Below are positions 34,264 to 47,105 of a stretch of 64,000 nucleotides of DNA, in pieces. Position 1 is the stretch's first letter, and every line of letters begins with the position of its first letter. The position numbers and the translations under genes are program-made. Origin of the DNA: Diploscapter coronatus (taxonomy: Eukaryota; Nematoda; Chromadorea; Rhabditida; Rhabditidae); NCBI GenBank assembly GCA_964036155.1, contig OZ038422.1, positions 1,984,001-2,048,000 on the forward strand. Reading direction: 5' to 3'. The notes beneath the pieces were generated by a model that ran no database searches, had not been told where the DNA came from, and saw only the letters and a program-made list of their open reading frames with translations.

Positions 34264-37022
34264 ATGGACGCCACACAGAGGCCCGACCAGTGGATACAGC
34301 ATCCCGCTGGTTCGCAGGCAATGCCTCAACAGCACTACATGCAGCCACCGAATCCTCAACAGTACTGCATGGTAGGATTCTTACTTATAGAAAGTTCATC
34401 ACTTCAACTTCTTCATATTATCTAATAGTTTGTCGATTATTCTTTTAAAATTTCCTTGAACTGACGTAAAATTAAGCATTCTTGCCTACTTTCCGGCATA
34501 GTCCACCTTTTGCCGCATTATACTTACATCTAATTGCTGAATCGCACCAGTATACGCATTGAATGTTTTTAAATCGCCAAACTGTAGGCGTAAGAGTCCG
34601 AATGCGAGCAAGGCAAACAAGTATCCTCTTCACTTTGGCTGATATGAGACACAACACGCTAGTCGAATATCAAAATGTATATGCGACTACAGAAGAGGTT
34701 TTTTCTTAAATCTTCTTACTATCTCATTCTGAAGGATTTGTAAATAGTCATCATGAAGAGGATCTTTTTTCGAAATAATCTTTCAGTAAATGATTCTAAA
34801 ATTGCAGTATCCGCTCCAAACCTTTAGCACACCACCAGTGCCACAAGGATTCGCTCCAAATCGAGAGTGTGAGGCTCTATCGTCGATTTCGACAGCATCC
34901 AAGTCTCCTTCTAACATTAATCCCGGATACATGGCGACTCAACAGAAGCATATTCAATCTGAGCAAACGCCGACACAGTTTCCTCAACAAATAGCGTCTC
35001 CAGCGAATGGAGTTACTTTGAGCGTAAGACGATTTTATGGGTCTTGAAAACAAAACCTGAGTATTCAGATGAACCCATCGTCAGCAACTGGCCAAGTGAA
35101 CCAGAATTCACAAAGCCGACAATCTCAACGGCCAAAGGCCAGTCTCGATATGCCGAGCCTAAACGACAACGGCGTTCAAGATATTATGAAAAATATTTCA
35201 GCAGGAGTAAAATGTTAAAGCAGAACTTCTGATAAGATAAATTTTAGACGACTTCAATGTTACCTGAACTCGGGGGTGACTTGGAGGATCAGCTTTTCGG
35301 AAATTCAGATTCGGGAGATCGACCTTCAATGTCGAACCCTACATATGTGCAAGCGCAGAATGATGGTATCCAAGAAATTCAACAAACAAATAAACCAAAA
35401 ATTTGAGCTCAAAACTCAATTGGAACACCAAATGGAATAGTCTTGTCTCGATCTCATCTTTCGGCTAACCACGTCATGTCTCCTCTGAATCAAATGTCCT
35501 ACAACACAACTCCTCATCACAATATGCACAGTAACAATAGTGCGAATGGGCTTTCGATCGCGCACTTAGTGTATTCGGTAAGAAAAATTCTTAAATCTTC
35601 ATGGATTATCAATTTTTGCTTCAGAATTCCCCGAGTAACGGCAGCTGCGCTACGTCGAACACTCCCAGTAGCTCCCAAATGTTAGCTGGCCCGATGTCGG
35701 TCCATCAGCAGCAGCAGCAGCAACAACAACCTGTCAATCGACCACCATCGAATAGTATGCAGCAGCAGCATGTTATGATCCAAGAACAGCCCGTCACGCA
35801 ACCAGGACCTAGGTACCTGTAAAATTATCGTGATCAAATCGTATAGTGAAATTCCAGCTATTACCAACCTCACCCCGGAATGCTGCCTCAAGGAATGATA
35901 ACACACCCGTCGATGATCCCACACGCTCAAGCATCTCAAGTCCAAGCTCAGCACCAATACTTCCAACAACAACATCAGCAGCAACGGCAATACCAGCCGC
36001 AGCAGCAACAATTCACCAATCGATCATCGTCAGAGAGTATCCAACGGCTGGCACAGACGCCTTCAACTTCAAACGCCTTTCGACGGCAAGCTCTACCAAA
36101 TCAAACGCCAATGATTCAAGTAAGCTTTGATCCTGTCTTGATCAACCAGCATCATATTACATAATCTTTACATGCTATTTCTTCCTTTTCTGCTCCCCTT
36201 CACCAGAGGTCGTGGCTGAGCCCTTTTGCAGACAAGTAGAAAAGAGGGAAATAGCAAAACTTTGATACATTTTACAATCTTTTCTGCGAAATAATAATTG
36301 GAAAATAAAAAGTCCATTTTACAATAAGCTCAAAAAATGAATTAATATTGCAGAATCGCGGTAGAAAGCGTGCTACGCCTGGCGTCAAGAAGGGTCACGT
36401 CGCTAGAAGCTCGTCTCAGAAGTAGGAGAAACAAAATTCCAGGGTTAAAAGAAAATATTTCAGCATGAACAAAGACGACGTGGCAGAAGCGACTCCGCAA
36501 GAGAAGATGAAAGATGAGCTGAAAACAATAATATTACAAGTTTTCGAAGAACGCGAAGAGAGGATGAAAGAAGTTATGTTGGAGACTCTCAGAAAACACG
36601 AAGAGGAGAAGGAAAAGAATAAAAAGCGCGCAGCTGGCAATTCGAACTCGTCAGGTAGAAAATTGAAATATCTCTTCATCATGATATTTTCTATTGTAAA
36701 TTTTTTTGAATTTTACCACTTTCTAAGAAATTTTATTTAACTTAGTTACGATATGGAAATTTTTCTAGACTTCTTTCGTTTCAGTCGCAAAGAATTTTGT
36801 AAATTAGAAAGATAAATTTTCTAAATTTGCAGATTCCTCATCATCAGACCTAATGGGGGCGCTCGGCAAAAAGTTATTGCAATGTGCCAAAGGATCGTGT
36901 AGGGCGACGCCAGGCGCGTCGCCCACGGATCTTTATCTTTATCTTTTCCATCTCTTACATGCTGAAGGATCGCACTCGCCCCCTCGAGACAATCGACCCA
37001 CATCCTACGGCCAAGGGATGTG
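34264..37022 (+). CDS. Glutamine-rich probable nuclear/transcriptional protein with AT-hook-like motif and coiled coil
   Basis: Starts MDATQRPDQWIQHPAGSQAM at 34264. Ten exons: the first ends before GTAGGA at about 34370; then 34808-35022, about 35071-35203, about 35249-35366, about 35410-35578, about 35626-35812, about 35858-36120, about 36354-36419, about 36465-36654 and about 36833-37022. A 43-bp intron before AQNSIGTPNG removes an in-frame TGA. The middle is low-complexity, with Gln runs and Ser/Pro/Asn. The segment NRGRKRATPGVKKGHVARSS is AT-hook-like and basic. It is followed by the charged helix DELKTIILQVFEEREERMKE, probably a coiled coil. The last exon ends NRPTSYGQGM. Prion-like, Gln-rich composition suggests a chromatin cofactor, but no family was recognised. 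Confidence 0.6.
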
Positions 37023-38296
37023 ACGCCTCGGGGCTTTCCCCTATTCCCTTTTGTATCTCTATATTCTGCTTATTTATATTTATCGTAAGCATATTCACAT
37101 TATATTTATGTAACTATCCCGCCCAGTTATTGTAATTAATAAACAATATGAGAGAGTCACTGTAAGTTCAATCAAGCACAATAAGTTAGGAAGGCACTAC
37201 ATGTGTAGGCTAAGATCTCAGGGCCGCTATACACAAGGAGCATGACCCAGCCTAACCCATTTACAAACGCCATAACCTGCGACCGAATGAACCGGAGCTA
37301 GGGAATGAACATGAGCAGGGGTAGTATCGTAACGGCAACCTACCCCCAGTATATGAGCCGAACACTTCTTTACCACTCATAAACAATTCTGCTTCTCCAT
37401 GCTACATATGACACGCTATTTGTATGTAACAAATTTTAGCTGGTGCCCAAATCTGTCGTAAAATAGACTAAACTGGGTACCAGTTTATTTTCTGATGAAC
37501 TCTATGCTTACAAATAACGTGTCATAGCTCTTTTCTTGAATTCTTATCTACTTTCATTTTCATTTTTTGATAACTTAAAAATTTGTCCGGCGTCGCCACC
37601 CTCGCGACCAACGGGAATTAGCAGTTTTCTAGAATTTCTTGAAAAAAATAAGGAAAAATCACTCTTTAGCTTTGTCTTCACAGAATGGGCGGGATTTGCG
37701 TTCTCTACTTTTTCGCTAATACTCTCTCGCCTCCCCCACCGCGCGCTGCTGAGCGGAAAGAGCGTGAAGAATGAAGAAACAAAAACATGCGAAGGAGAAA
37801 AGAAGCAAAATGGTTCAAAACGAATGCTCTCTTTTCCTTTATCTTGACAGGTCGTGGGAACTTGATCGACAAATCGATCATGATAATTCAAGCTTTTTTG
37901 GTGTTTTCCAGACCGATTTACTTGCATCTTTGCACTTTTATTTTCCAACTTTGTTTAATTCATATCCAATTGTTGTTTACCGATTATCGTTTCTCAGAAA
38001 TTTGATATCTGAATTAGTTCTCCATAAGATTTCAATATTTCGTCAAACTTATCGTGTTTTATGATTCCATTGAAATGTTTTCTCATTTCAGATCGTTCAA
38101 TTGTATTTTATTCTTTGCGTCGACTTACAACAAAATTCATTCTCTGGCGCAATTTTGAGAGGTAGGTTTGGAAAAATAGCCAACTTTCGGATTTCTTTAA
38201 ATGAAAATTGATGCATTAGTACGAATTTGAATTTTATTTACCGATCAAAAACATCCTATTTGATGAACGCATATTCAGCTAAATTTAGCTTGAAAC
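37023..38296. other. Intergenic; polyadenylation signal and a MITE
   Basis: AATAAACAAT near 37138 may serve the upstream gene. The inverted-repeat element 37407-37526 is listed separately. The two long overlapping frames at 37536-37948 are on opposite strands and neither shows a domain. Confidence 0.45.
37407..37526. mobile_element. 120-bp MITE with TATGACACG termini
   Basis: The left end TATGACACGCTATTTGTA matches the complement of the right end with one mismatch. Inside lies a second inverted pair, AGCTGGTGCCCA against TGGGTACCAGTT. Non-coding. Confidence 0.7.
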
Positions 38297-41200
38297 ATGC
38301 AATCACTACAGTGGAGTGATACATCTGCTCTTGGGTCAGCCTATGGCAGAAGCACTCCGATATCATCCGCAAGACCATCACTTCAAGGCAAGTTCGAATG
38401 CTGCATTTGCAAATTCACAGGGAATACCATCCAGAAAATCAAGGTCATAACTTGGCGATCGAAAAATGATTCTAAACTTTCAATTTTAGACTCATCTAAT
38501 GGTGGAGCATCTTGAATATTTTCCGTGGTTATGTGGAAAGGACGGTTGTGGAGCGGTAAGATTCAGTCAGCAGAAGCTCGAAGAACATCAGCTCGCCCAC
38601 CACGGAGAGGAATGCGAGGTAGTCTTACTTGTTGAGCAGGCCTGATTGAAGCTTCTTTTACTAACACTTTGAGAGGTCATTTTCGTGCTAAAAGTTGAAT
38701 GAGAACATTTCCATTGTCGATTCGCAAATTCGAAAACTCATTTACGCCTATTCTCGGTGAGAACTGATTGGCAGAACCCTCAGTTTCCACCTTTCCTCTT
38801 GGTTTGAGGGCTTTGCGATTTTCAAAGTTACTATTGAGCAATAGTCACGAAGAAGGCGTATTTATTTCAGATGAAGTACATCCCGAATCGTGAGAAGCAT
38901 AGCGAATTAAAGAGATGTCTGGAAGCTGTCAAACATGGGCTGAAAGTGAATCAAGCTCAGCCTGAGACGTATATGATCAATCAAATGCCTGCTATTGGAC
39001 CTCATTTCGCTACTCCCAACCTTTCATCTTCAATTAACTCAAATCATGAGCAGCCGGTTCTTCAGAGATCTATTATTAATGAAAAGGTATTCGCTCAAAA
39101 ATGAAAATAGATTAAGAAATTTGTCAGGGGTCCGAATCTTATGATGACTGTGTGATTGTCCATGTGCAGCCATACAATCCTAACAAGTCCAGAAAGCCAA
39201 GACGATCCTCTGCGGCATCAGCAATGCCAAACAATCATGATAACGGTTCACTTTCTAATTCAAATGTCATCGAACCTTTAGTTTCAGCTTCAACTGAACG
39301 CAGAGTTTCTGGTGAATATGTTGTTGAGGAATCGACTGTTCCAACAGTGGGTTCCCCAAAGAAGTCACTTCCAATTATTGCCCCAATTCTCTCGTCGTCT
39401 CCTGTTCACGCACCTACGCATGAGGTTCAAGCTGTTGTGGATGGGAGCTCTATTTCAGCTCATAATCAATCTCCTAGTGAGAGATACTATTTGACATCGG
39501 GATGGTGAGCCATAAATTTATTGCAACAATGTATACCTTTAAATTTTGGAGAAGTTCACCAAAATCTTCCCCGTCTGAAGATCAAACTCCAAAAAAATAA
39601 TATTAAAATGAAAAAAATTAAACGAAAAATCCAAAACTGGCAAGAAAATTCTCACGAAGAATATTCAATCGGAGCAAAATTATATTTAAAATTTTTCTTC
39701 AGGGAATCGATTTACATCAAATGCAGGATGTGCGGGAAGGAAATTGTAAATTTATGTAACAACAAGAGGCTGCACGTTTTATCTCATCTTTTACGCGAAA
39801 AGAATGTAACGTTTACTCATGCTTTGAGAAATTTACAATGATTTATTTCAGCTTTCGGTTTTCTCCTGTACTTTTCCTGGCTGCAAAATGAGATCGAACG
39901 CAAAACGTGAAATCATTCGTCACGTTCTGGCTCAGCACAATTCAAGAGAAGAAATATGGGTTATGAGGCATGATATTTCCGAATTCTTCGATAAAATTGA
40001 GGTAAATTTGACTTGCAGTGATGTTAGGAGTCGACTGTACTCAGTATCGATTTCAAATTCGAGGCAAAGTCGAGCTATCCTTTTCGAAACTTACCCACGG
40101 ATATAATGGGGTTGATTATCGAAAATCCGGATCCCAGAAAACCCACTTTTCTAGCTATTTTAATGAAGAAATTGCATTTTTCTTTATTTTGTCCAATAGA
40201 AAATCTACGCAAATTTTCACACGTCTCTGCCTCCAGTCCCTTTTTTCAATCTTATATGTATGCAAAACTTCCTGATGCAACTGTTTCATTATATTTAGGC
40301 TATGATAGAATTGTGTTTTGGAGACGAAAATGAGAACGTTACGGTATCTCCCTCGAAAATCACACCTAATATGGACGATAAGAGAAATTCTGAAACGAAT
40401 GTCGAAGTAGCCGAGCCGAAACGCAGACGTTGTCAGCCACGGGATGAGGATAACATTTCGATTGACCCAAATTCAAGAACGCCAATTTGGTTGTTCTGCC
40501 ACGAATGCAACAACATGAGCATTCGCGTTTACATCTATCCCTCTACGAGATACATGGAAAGCCTACTTCTACATATAGGGAAACACATGGCACTCATCTA
40601 TTCAAAGGTATCAAACACACATTACCAATACGCAAACTTCGACTTTAAACATTTTTAGCAATTGTTGAATACTCTAAAATCGACTTCAAGATTTTGTAAA
40701 ATGAATCTTTGAACTTTGAAAATTTTCAAATTGAGCACTTCATGCACCATTGATATGCAAAGTTATATCAGAAAATTCAGAATGAGAATGAAATTTTAGG
40801 CCAGATACGCATGTTCGAAATGCGACTTTACTAGCAAATATAGAGTTGAGGTAGTTCAACACAACAAAAGCAGGCACAACCTTGAAGCACAAGTCGATGA
40901 TCGCATTCTGGTAAGTTTTTTTTTTAGAATTTTTGAAAAGACAATGGCTACCGTACTTTGGGAAAATAAGAAGGATGACGAATTTTTTTTGCAAAATATT
41001 TACGGGAGTCTCAGCAAGAGACTACGCAAAGATAAAGAAAAAAAAAGACGCAAAGGGGAGATTAACGATATATTTAGTGTCAAACCAACATTTATGGCAC
41101 AAATAAAGATTATTGTTCAATCTAGTAATAACCCAATCAAACTTGATAGGCTTCCATTTACAGACCTGGACATTGGACGAGATTCGAGACGTATCGTTCA

Positions 41201-41490
41201 GATGTTTCAAGCAGAGGAATTTGATCGAAAGGCACATGCCAGTTGAATGGAAAACGAAGAATGAGAAATTGATGAAGGATCAAAATGTAATTTTCGAATA
41301 AATTTTTCATTAAATTAAATTGTTGAATTCTTAAATTTAGTCTACTCAAACGATTGATCCAAATCTACCTACGACGAGTCGAGCTAGCATGGAACAACAG
41401 GATTATGAAGAAATGGAGGACGATAGAACCCCTCAAGTGGATGTGGAAAATGATGAATCCGACGACGGGGAAGAGTTTTATCGAATCTAA
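38297..41490 (+). CDS. Multi-finger C2H2 zinc-finger protein
   Basis: Starts MQSLQWSDTSALGSAYGRST. Exons at about 38297-38442, 38491-38618, 38871-39086, 39128-39507, 39703-39806, 39851-40000, 40300-40606, 40800-40912, 41163-41287 and 41341-41490, joining in phase. Spaced finger-like units are FECCICKFTGNTIQKIKTHL with LMVEHL; LCGKDGCGAVRFSQQKLEEH; CRMCGKEIVNLCNNKRLHVL with SH; FSCTFPGCKMRSNAKREIIR with HVLAQH; LFCHECNNM; and YACSKCDFTSKYRVEVVQHN with SRH. A long Ser/Pro/Asn linker (39128-39507) separates the fingers. A basic patch PKRRRCQPR looks like a nuclear localisation signal. The C-terminus is acidic (MEDDRTPQVDVENDESDDGE). It is probably a DNA-binding nuclear regulator; no named ortholog is claimed. 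Confidence 0.72.
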
Positions 41491-42672
41491 TGGGAAAAGT
41501 TATAAGATTTTTGGTCCATTACTAGTCTTTTTTATCTATAATTTTATAGATTCCTTTTCGATGCTTGAATTTGTTTATCTCTTTTACTCAATTTCAATTT
41601 TATGTACAATTATTCAACTAATTGAATCTATGAATAATAACGATCCATAAAATCCATCCATCTTGCTTTACCATATCAACTTATTGGTTTTGATATCTTT
41701 AAGCTATTCCTTATCTAGCCGATTTTCATTTTATACATGTATAGTCTCCGTAATCTTCACGATCATTTTGATGTTATACAATTGTTTCCTAGTTCAATAA
41801 ATTTATGAAAAATATGCGACTTTTCGAATCAGTTCATAGATTAAAAAAACTCAATACTCTGAAAGTTGTGCAAACGAAGTTTAAATTCTCGTTACATTAA
41901 CTTCAGGTCGTAGTAATCATGTTTTCAATGTATTTATCATATCTTCTTAAATACTCTTTTTTTCATTCTCTTCATATTTTTGCAAACATAGAGAAGTACT
42001 CACGCATCTTTATTTGATAAATTTGATATGTTCATATCTGATAAAAGTTTCAATCATGATTATTGTTAACTGCGTGCATAAATAGATTGATAGAAAATGA
42101 GATAATTATTTTTATAATAAAACGTCATGATGAACTTAGTAATTTTCAAGCCTTTTCAAAACGTAATTTCATAGAAGTTTATAAATAGTACTTCGTAGAA
42201 ATATTTATTCTTCTGAGTTCTAATAGGCTCCGGCTCGACTCCCCACTTTTTGTTCTCTAACGCCATACTATTTTCACGAAAAAAAGTGAGGGGAGTCGAC
42301 CCGGAGCCTTTTGGTCGAGCAACACATGTCTTTCTAAGTACAAAAGCATGCTTAAAGTAAACAATTTTATCATCTTCATTTTCTTTTGACCCACCATCAA
42401 CCTTAAACTTTATTAGACAAGAAAAACTAAATCAATTAAACAGTTTAATTAAAATAAAAGTTAGAGTTAGGTGATTTGAATCCCAATTATATCTTTGCTA
42501 ATTGAAATATGCAGCTTAATGTATTTATTTCGACCCAATAAATGAACTATTTACACTTTGAATACAATTTAAAGCTTCGGAGTAGATAAAATACTATGCA
42601 ATAAATGAAAATTGACTGATATTTACAAATGAAAATAATGATTCTAAATCATAGAATTAGTCGACTCAAGAT
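41491..42672. other. Intergenic, no gene seen
   Basis: AT-rich sequence with a palindromic MITE at 42225-42309. The C2H2 and F-box genes converge here. AATAAA-type signals are present near 41799. Confidence 0.55.
42225..42309. mobile_element. Palindromic MITE, CCCCCACTTTTT family, copy 2
   Basis: The ends AGGCTCCGG and CCGGAGCCT are perfect complements. The arms CTCGACTCCCCACTTTTTGT and its complement flank a centre around CTCTAACGCC. This is the best-preserved copy of the family in the window. Confidence 0.8.
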
Positions 42673-45399
42673 CTAATAACTTGATCTGATAAAGATGGAA
42701 TAATCCACTAATTGATAGTATGTAATTATGAATTTCTCGTTATGCCGATTTGTCAGTATCCATTGTCTCCCATCTTGTCGAATTTGAATTGCTGATTCCG
42801 GCAGAGATTTAAAGCATTTTTCCAAATCGATTGGTCCAGCTATTTCAAATGAGTAGTTTAATTTACCGGCGTGTCCCTTACGATTCTCATAGAAGTGCTG
42901 AAATAACAAAAATTATAATTACTTAACTATTTTGATAATTTAAAAGTAGTGTCTCAAAAATTACCTTTAGCATAATTTCCAGACGGCTATTTGTCATGTT
43001 CACTTGTCTAATCCGAAATATTTGATATTTCATGTTGGCAAGAAATGCATCATCAAGGTCGAAGCATTTCATTTGGTCACCTTCGAAGGGTCTAACGACC
43101 AACTTTTCAGCCTAAATGAACCAGATCGAAAAAATCTTATGAATAGCACTTATTTTACACCTACGTTTATCACAGTTTCGTGCCTAAATAATTCATAGTT
43201 CGGCTCAATTCTAACGTCGTTGGAATATGAAATTGACAAATCTTTAACGCCTAAAATCATAAACCTCATCATGTTTACTATTGAAGTAAATATGATACCG
43301 TATTTTCTCTAATAGAAGCTCCCCTTTGAAGATCAACTTTGAGGGCCCAGAACTCCAAATTTTCGTTAGAAATGTGTTATAAAAGTGCATTGATATTCGA
43401 GATTATGGACTCGAAATTTGATAAAATGTATGTTTTCTATATGCTAGGAGGGGAGCTTCTATCAGAGAATATGGTATAAATGAAGTTAGTATAACTTTTG
43501 CACAATTTTTACTAAATTTCGAAAATAATACATTTCTTCTCACCTTTAGAAAAGAACGGTGATGCAAAAAATTCATCGATGTTGGTAGGATAAAAGTTGA
43601 TATCCATTGAAGTTTTATTCCTAATCAAATAGCTATGAGTGTAAAAAAAATCTCTCATTTGTTCCCACGCCTCCCGAGTTACTTCTTGCTAAATAATCTG
43701 TATTTCGAATTAAAATCCAATACGAGCACTTACCAATGCTAGTGAATCGACATATCCGTACTCATAGTAAATATAGAAAAGTAGATTCTTGAGATAATCG
43801 AAAGCTTCAGTTCTCGTCCAAAATGCCTAAATTTATTTTCGCAAAATCATACATATTTCTAGAATATGAAATTTATTACTTGCTCCGTGCAAACAGAGAT
43901 AGCTCGTTGATTTCCGCGAGCTTTTTTAGCTTCAATTCCTAAAAAAGCAAATAAATTATCTGATCGAGGTTTCAGTGATCTTTTCCAAATCCTACCTTCA
44001 AGAGCTGATTTGAAAAGCTCTTCGATTTTCATAGTGGGCCATTTTTGACGCACGTTTCGAATCTGCTCCTCAGTTGGTTGTGGATGCCTATCACAACATG
44101 GAACTCGAATTATCGTGTACGAATGAGGGTGAACTTCTAGAGAATACTTGTTTCTCTGATGTTAGATTTAAATCAAATAGTCAAAAATTATATCCAAAAT
44201 ACTCTTTTATCCACCAAAAGGACTTGCAGAGGAAGGGGTACCCGCGAGATAAACCACTGTGCCCTGCGTGTCTCTGCACTGTATATTTCATATTGTGCCT
44301 TTCGCGGATACGCGCCCCCGCCCTCTCAGCAAGTTTTTTTTCTTAAACAATGAAGTGTATGAAAGAGGTACTTCTCTCATAACACTATTTTTAAAAATCT
44401 GAGTCAAGATATAAATTGCAAGAAAAGCACAAGAGAAACATCATTTTTTGATAATATATGTAGTGGCTGAATAAACGATTCCGTTATTGGCAATAACACT
44501 ATCTTACTTGTACCATTTCGATCATCGACATGGATATCGGCAATGTCGTTGAATTTCTGAAAGAAACACCCGTTACTTTATCGTAAATATTGTCCATTGT
44601 AAAAAACTTGACAGTCGCAGTGTCCTTCGCACAAGGGGGCGGTGCGAACAGCACGCTTCCCACTCGCGTCGCGGCATGCATTGCGAATTCATTATTCAAG
44701 CTGGATTTTTCGCTTTCATTTATTTTTCGACGTTTTCATCTGTAATTTTTATAATTATTCGGTAATCATCGATAATTAGGACATAATTACAGAATTTTGC
44801 TAAGAAATTATGCTCAAGAAATCATTTTATCGAGAAAAATGATAAAAAGTCATGGAAAAACACGAAATAAACAAAACTAAAACCTGTATCTGCAATTATG
44901 TTCTAATTAGCGAATAATTATAAAAATCACGAATGAAAACGTTGAAAAAAATAAATGAAAGCGAAAAATCCAGCTTGAATAATGAATTCGCAATGCATGC
45001 CGCGACGCGAGTAGGAAGCGTGCTGTTCGCACCGCCCTCTTGTGCGAAGGGCACTGCGACTGTCAAGTTTTTTACAATGGGCAATAGATAGATTGATCTC
45101 TTAAAAAATCTTCGATTTATATTTATCACAATTACTGATTATTGAAACTAATAAATCGGTTAATTTTCAAGATAAAAAAATGGAAATACCAATTGGTGCT
45201 CGTCCTCAGGCACACCACGATCAACAAAATAAACGCTTATTCCGATCCTGTTTTTGCAGGCCAATCGTTTTCCAGCTGGATTTCTTATTTCATTCGCAAC
45301 GCCATGCAGATATTTATTAACTCTTTGGATTTGGCCCAAATCTCCAATCGGCAGACGGGAGAAAATTATCTGGAGAATTTCAGGTGGCAAGTCTACCAA
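42673..45399 (-). CDS. F-box protein, nematode type
   Basis: Starts MVDLPPEILQIIFSRLPIGD, then LGQIQRVNKYLHGVANEI, a clear F-box, at 45399-about 45160. Later exons: KFNDIADIHVDDRNGT (about 44560-44510), VRQKWPTMKIEELFKSALEG and GNQRAISVCTEQ (about 44055-43880), AFWTRTEAFDYLKNLLFYIY (about 43830), EVTREAWEQMRDFFYTHSYL then MDINFYPTNIDEFF (about 43690-43550), DLSISYSNDVRIEPNYELFR (about 43250), AEKLVVRPFEGDQMKCFDLD (about 43110) and a final exon ending VDYSIFIRSSY with TAG at 42673. It probably acts as an SCF substrate adaptor. The first large intron holds a foldback repeat and another intron holds a MITE. It is a separate gene from the F-box protein at 17584-21046. Confidence 0.68.
43297..43475. 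mobile_element. MITE with TACCGTATTTTCTCTAATAG ends, in an intron
   Basis: The left end TACCGTATTTTCTCTAATAG continues into AAGCTCCCCT. The right end is its complement with a few mismatches, and TA flanks both. It is a diverged relative of the element at 17481-17582. Confidence 0.7.
44594..45082. repeat. Long foldback: about 195-bp inverted arms with a roughly 95-bp loop
   Basis: The left arm starts CCATTGTAAAAAACTTGACA and runs to about 44792. The complement runs from about 44886 to 45082 with few mismatches. A core of CTCGCGTCGCGGCATGCAT-like sequence is conserved in both arms. It lies in the first large intron of the F-box gene, so its transcript would form a long hairpin. Confidence 0.85.
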
Positions 45400-45671
45400 T
45401 GTCTTCTGAAATACATAGACGAACTATTGAGTATAAAATTTGTACAAACCTGAGGCAGATGTGACATTTGAATGATTTAGCGAAATAATTGTTCGAAGAA
45501 CACTTTTAATAAGCCTTAATGTGTTCTTCAAGTTTACGATCCTGCAATTTTGGAATAGTTCAATTGAAAAGATGTAACCAGATAAAATTAAAAAAAGATA
45601 ATACAGAAAAGATATTATCAGAAGATAGAAATAGCTTCTCTCGTCAGCGCTTCACACATATAAATCTGCGG

Positions 45672-45757
45672 GTGAGGGCCGTTCTCTCCAGTTTTTTTTC
45701 TCTAATGCTACAAAATGCTCACGAAAAAAGTGGGGAGGAGCGACGACCCTCATCTGC
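45672..45757. mobile_element. Palindromic MITE, CCCCCACTTTTT family, copy 3 (diverged)
   Basis: GAGGGCCGTTCTCTCCAG and its partner ending GAGCGACGACCCTC surround a TCTCTAATGC centre, as in copies 1 and 2. The arms have more mismatches than in the other copies. Confidence 0.6.
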
Positions 45758-46859
45758 CAATAAATTTCGCCATACCTACAAATCATATGCCTAATCATTC
45801 ATTTATTCACAAATCTATTCTTGACTTGAGAGAACTGGGAACATTTACTTCGAATAACACAGCCTTGTGTTCTTTATAGTTAGGCTTGAGTGCCCGCCCA
45901 TCTGCAACCTTCTTGCTGCGCCGTTGTGCATCTCAGTGCGATCGCGCAAATTCTGGCAATCGAACGAGACAATTCTTCATTTTCACCCGTCCACATTTTG
46001 AACGATCATTCATTTTCTCTCCATTTTCGCAGATTTTTTTCGAGCGTAATCACAGGACGCTACTAAAGAATGGGCTCATAAAGTCGTGATAAAACACCAT
46101 TTTCTCTATAAAATGTTTATTCTTCTAAAAGTGGACAAAATTACACCAGGATAGAACTGATAATTTTAACAATCAAGCTAGGGATAACAGCTTATTCAAG
46201 TATGCCAATTAAGATTCAAAGGTATGTTTAGGGAGCGCAAGCGCTATTTCAAATTTAATATTAGCGGCTAGAAAGCGCAAGTCTCTCCCTCTTTGAAGAC
46301 AAAGTCAAAACGATATTTTCCACTATTAAATACGAACCTAGGGAATATTTTTGCTTTCAAGACGTGTCCCCGAAACAAAAGAGTTAAAATAAAGAGAAAA
46401 GAAAAGATGGAGGGAGTCGCAACTGAAAGACCATGAGATGAAATCTAGCAAGAAAGATTCCGAAAAAGATCGTATCAAAATATCATACTATTTTGTGTGT
46501 ATCGATGTGACGATGTTTCATATTTTCCAGATTGTTAAAAACATACAGAATAGAAAAAAAACTGTTTTAAATCATTTTATTTTCTTTCATTAAAGTGCAA
46601 TGAAATTATAAGAACAAGGAATAAAAGCTAGAATTTTCATACTTGTCTATTTAAATATTTAAACGAGAAAGGAAAACTGATAAGTGAACAGTTTTCTTAA
46701 CTTAGTATGGAATTAGAATACAGATACAACGGTGGTTATACTTGCGATTCTCTGACTATCTGAATCCATGATATTAGCATAAGTCATTTGGTTTCCGGAT
46801 AGCATATTTCAGCGCTTTACGAAGTTTGTTTTATTTGCTCTCCTATCGAAAGCTCCGAA

Positions 46860-46925
46860 ACCTTTCCTGGCATTCGCAAAGCGGCTGTTCTCCACGAAAA
46901 TCGGGTCTCTAGAGAAATCGGTGCC
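46860..46925 (-). pseudogene. Duplicate of a uridylyltransferase C-terminal exon
   Basis: The minus strand reads GTDFSRDPIFVENSRFANA, near-identical to the exon at about 48545-48488 (DTGFSRGPIFVENNRFANA). It lies beyond the inferred stop at 47106. It may be an alternative 3' exon or a dead duplicate. Confidence 0.5.
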
Positions 46926-47105
46926 TGAATTTTAAAAATGCATCTACCTTGAAAGTTTTATTCATTCTCATTTATCAAATTTTCATTACTTCGTTTGCAA
47001 ATTGAATATTTTTCTAAAAAAAACAAAAACTGAAATACAGCCTTTCTCACCATTTTTTATTCAAATCCCATGGCAAATACTGAAAGCCATATAAAAACAG
47101 AAAAC

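Larger units (their letters stand above)
45400..47105. other. Intergenic; repeats and a duplicated exon
   Basis: Contains the palindromic MITE at 45672-45757, a fragment of the TAGAGAGCGCAAG element at about 46229-46390, and the exon-like duplicate at 46860-46925. No complete gene seen. Confidence 0.5.

Noticed and set aside
35682..36011. 109-codon Leu-rich minus-strand frame resembling a membrane protein
   Set aside because: It is the antisense of the Gln-repeat exons (CAG/CAA runs read as CTG/TTG).
37536..37948. Overlapping frames on both strands near 37.6 kb
   Set aside because: Neither shows domain content or splice support; one is the mirror of the other.
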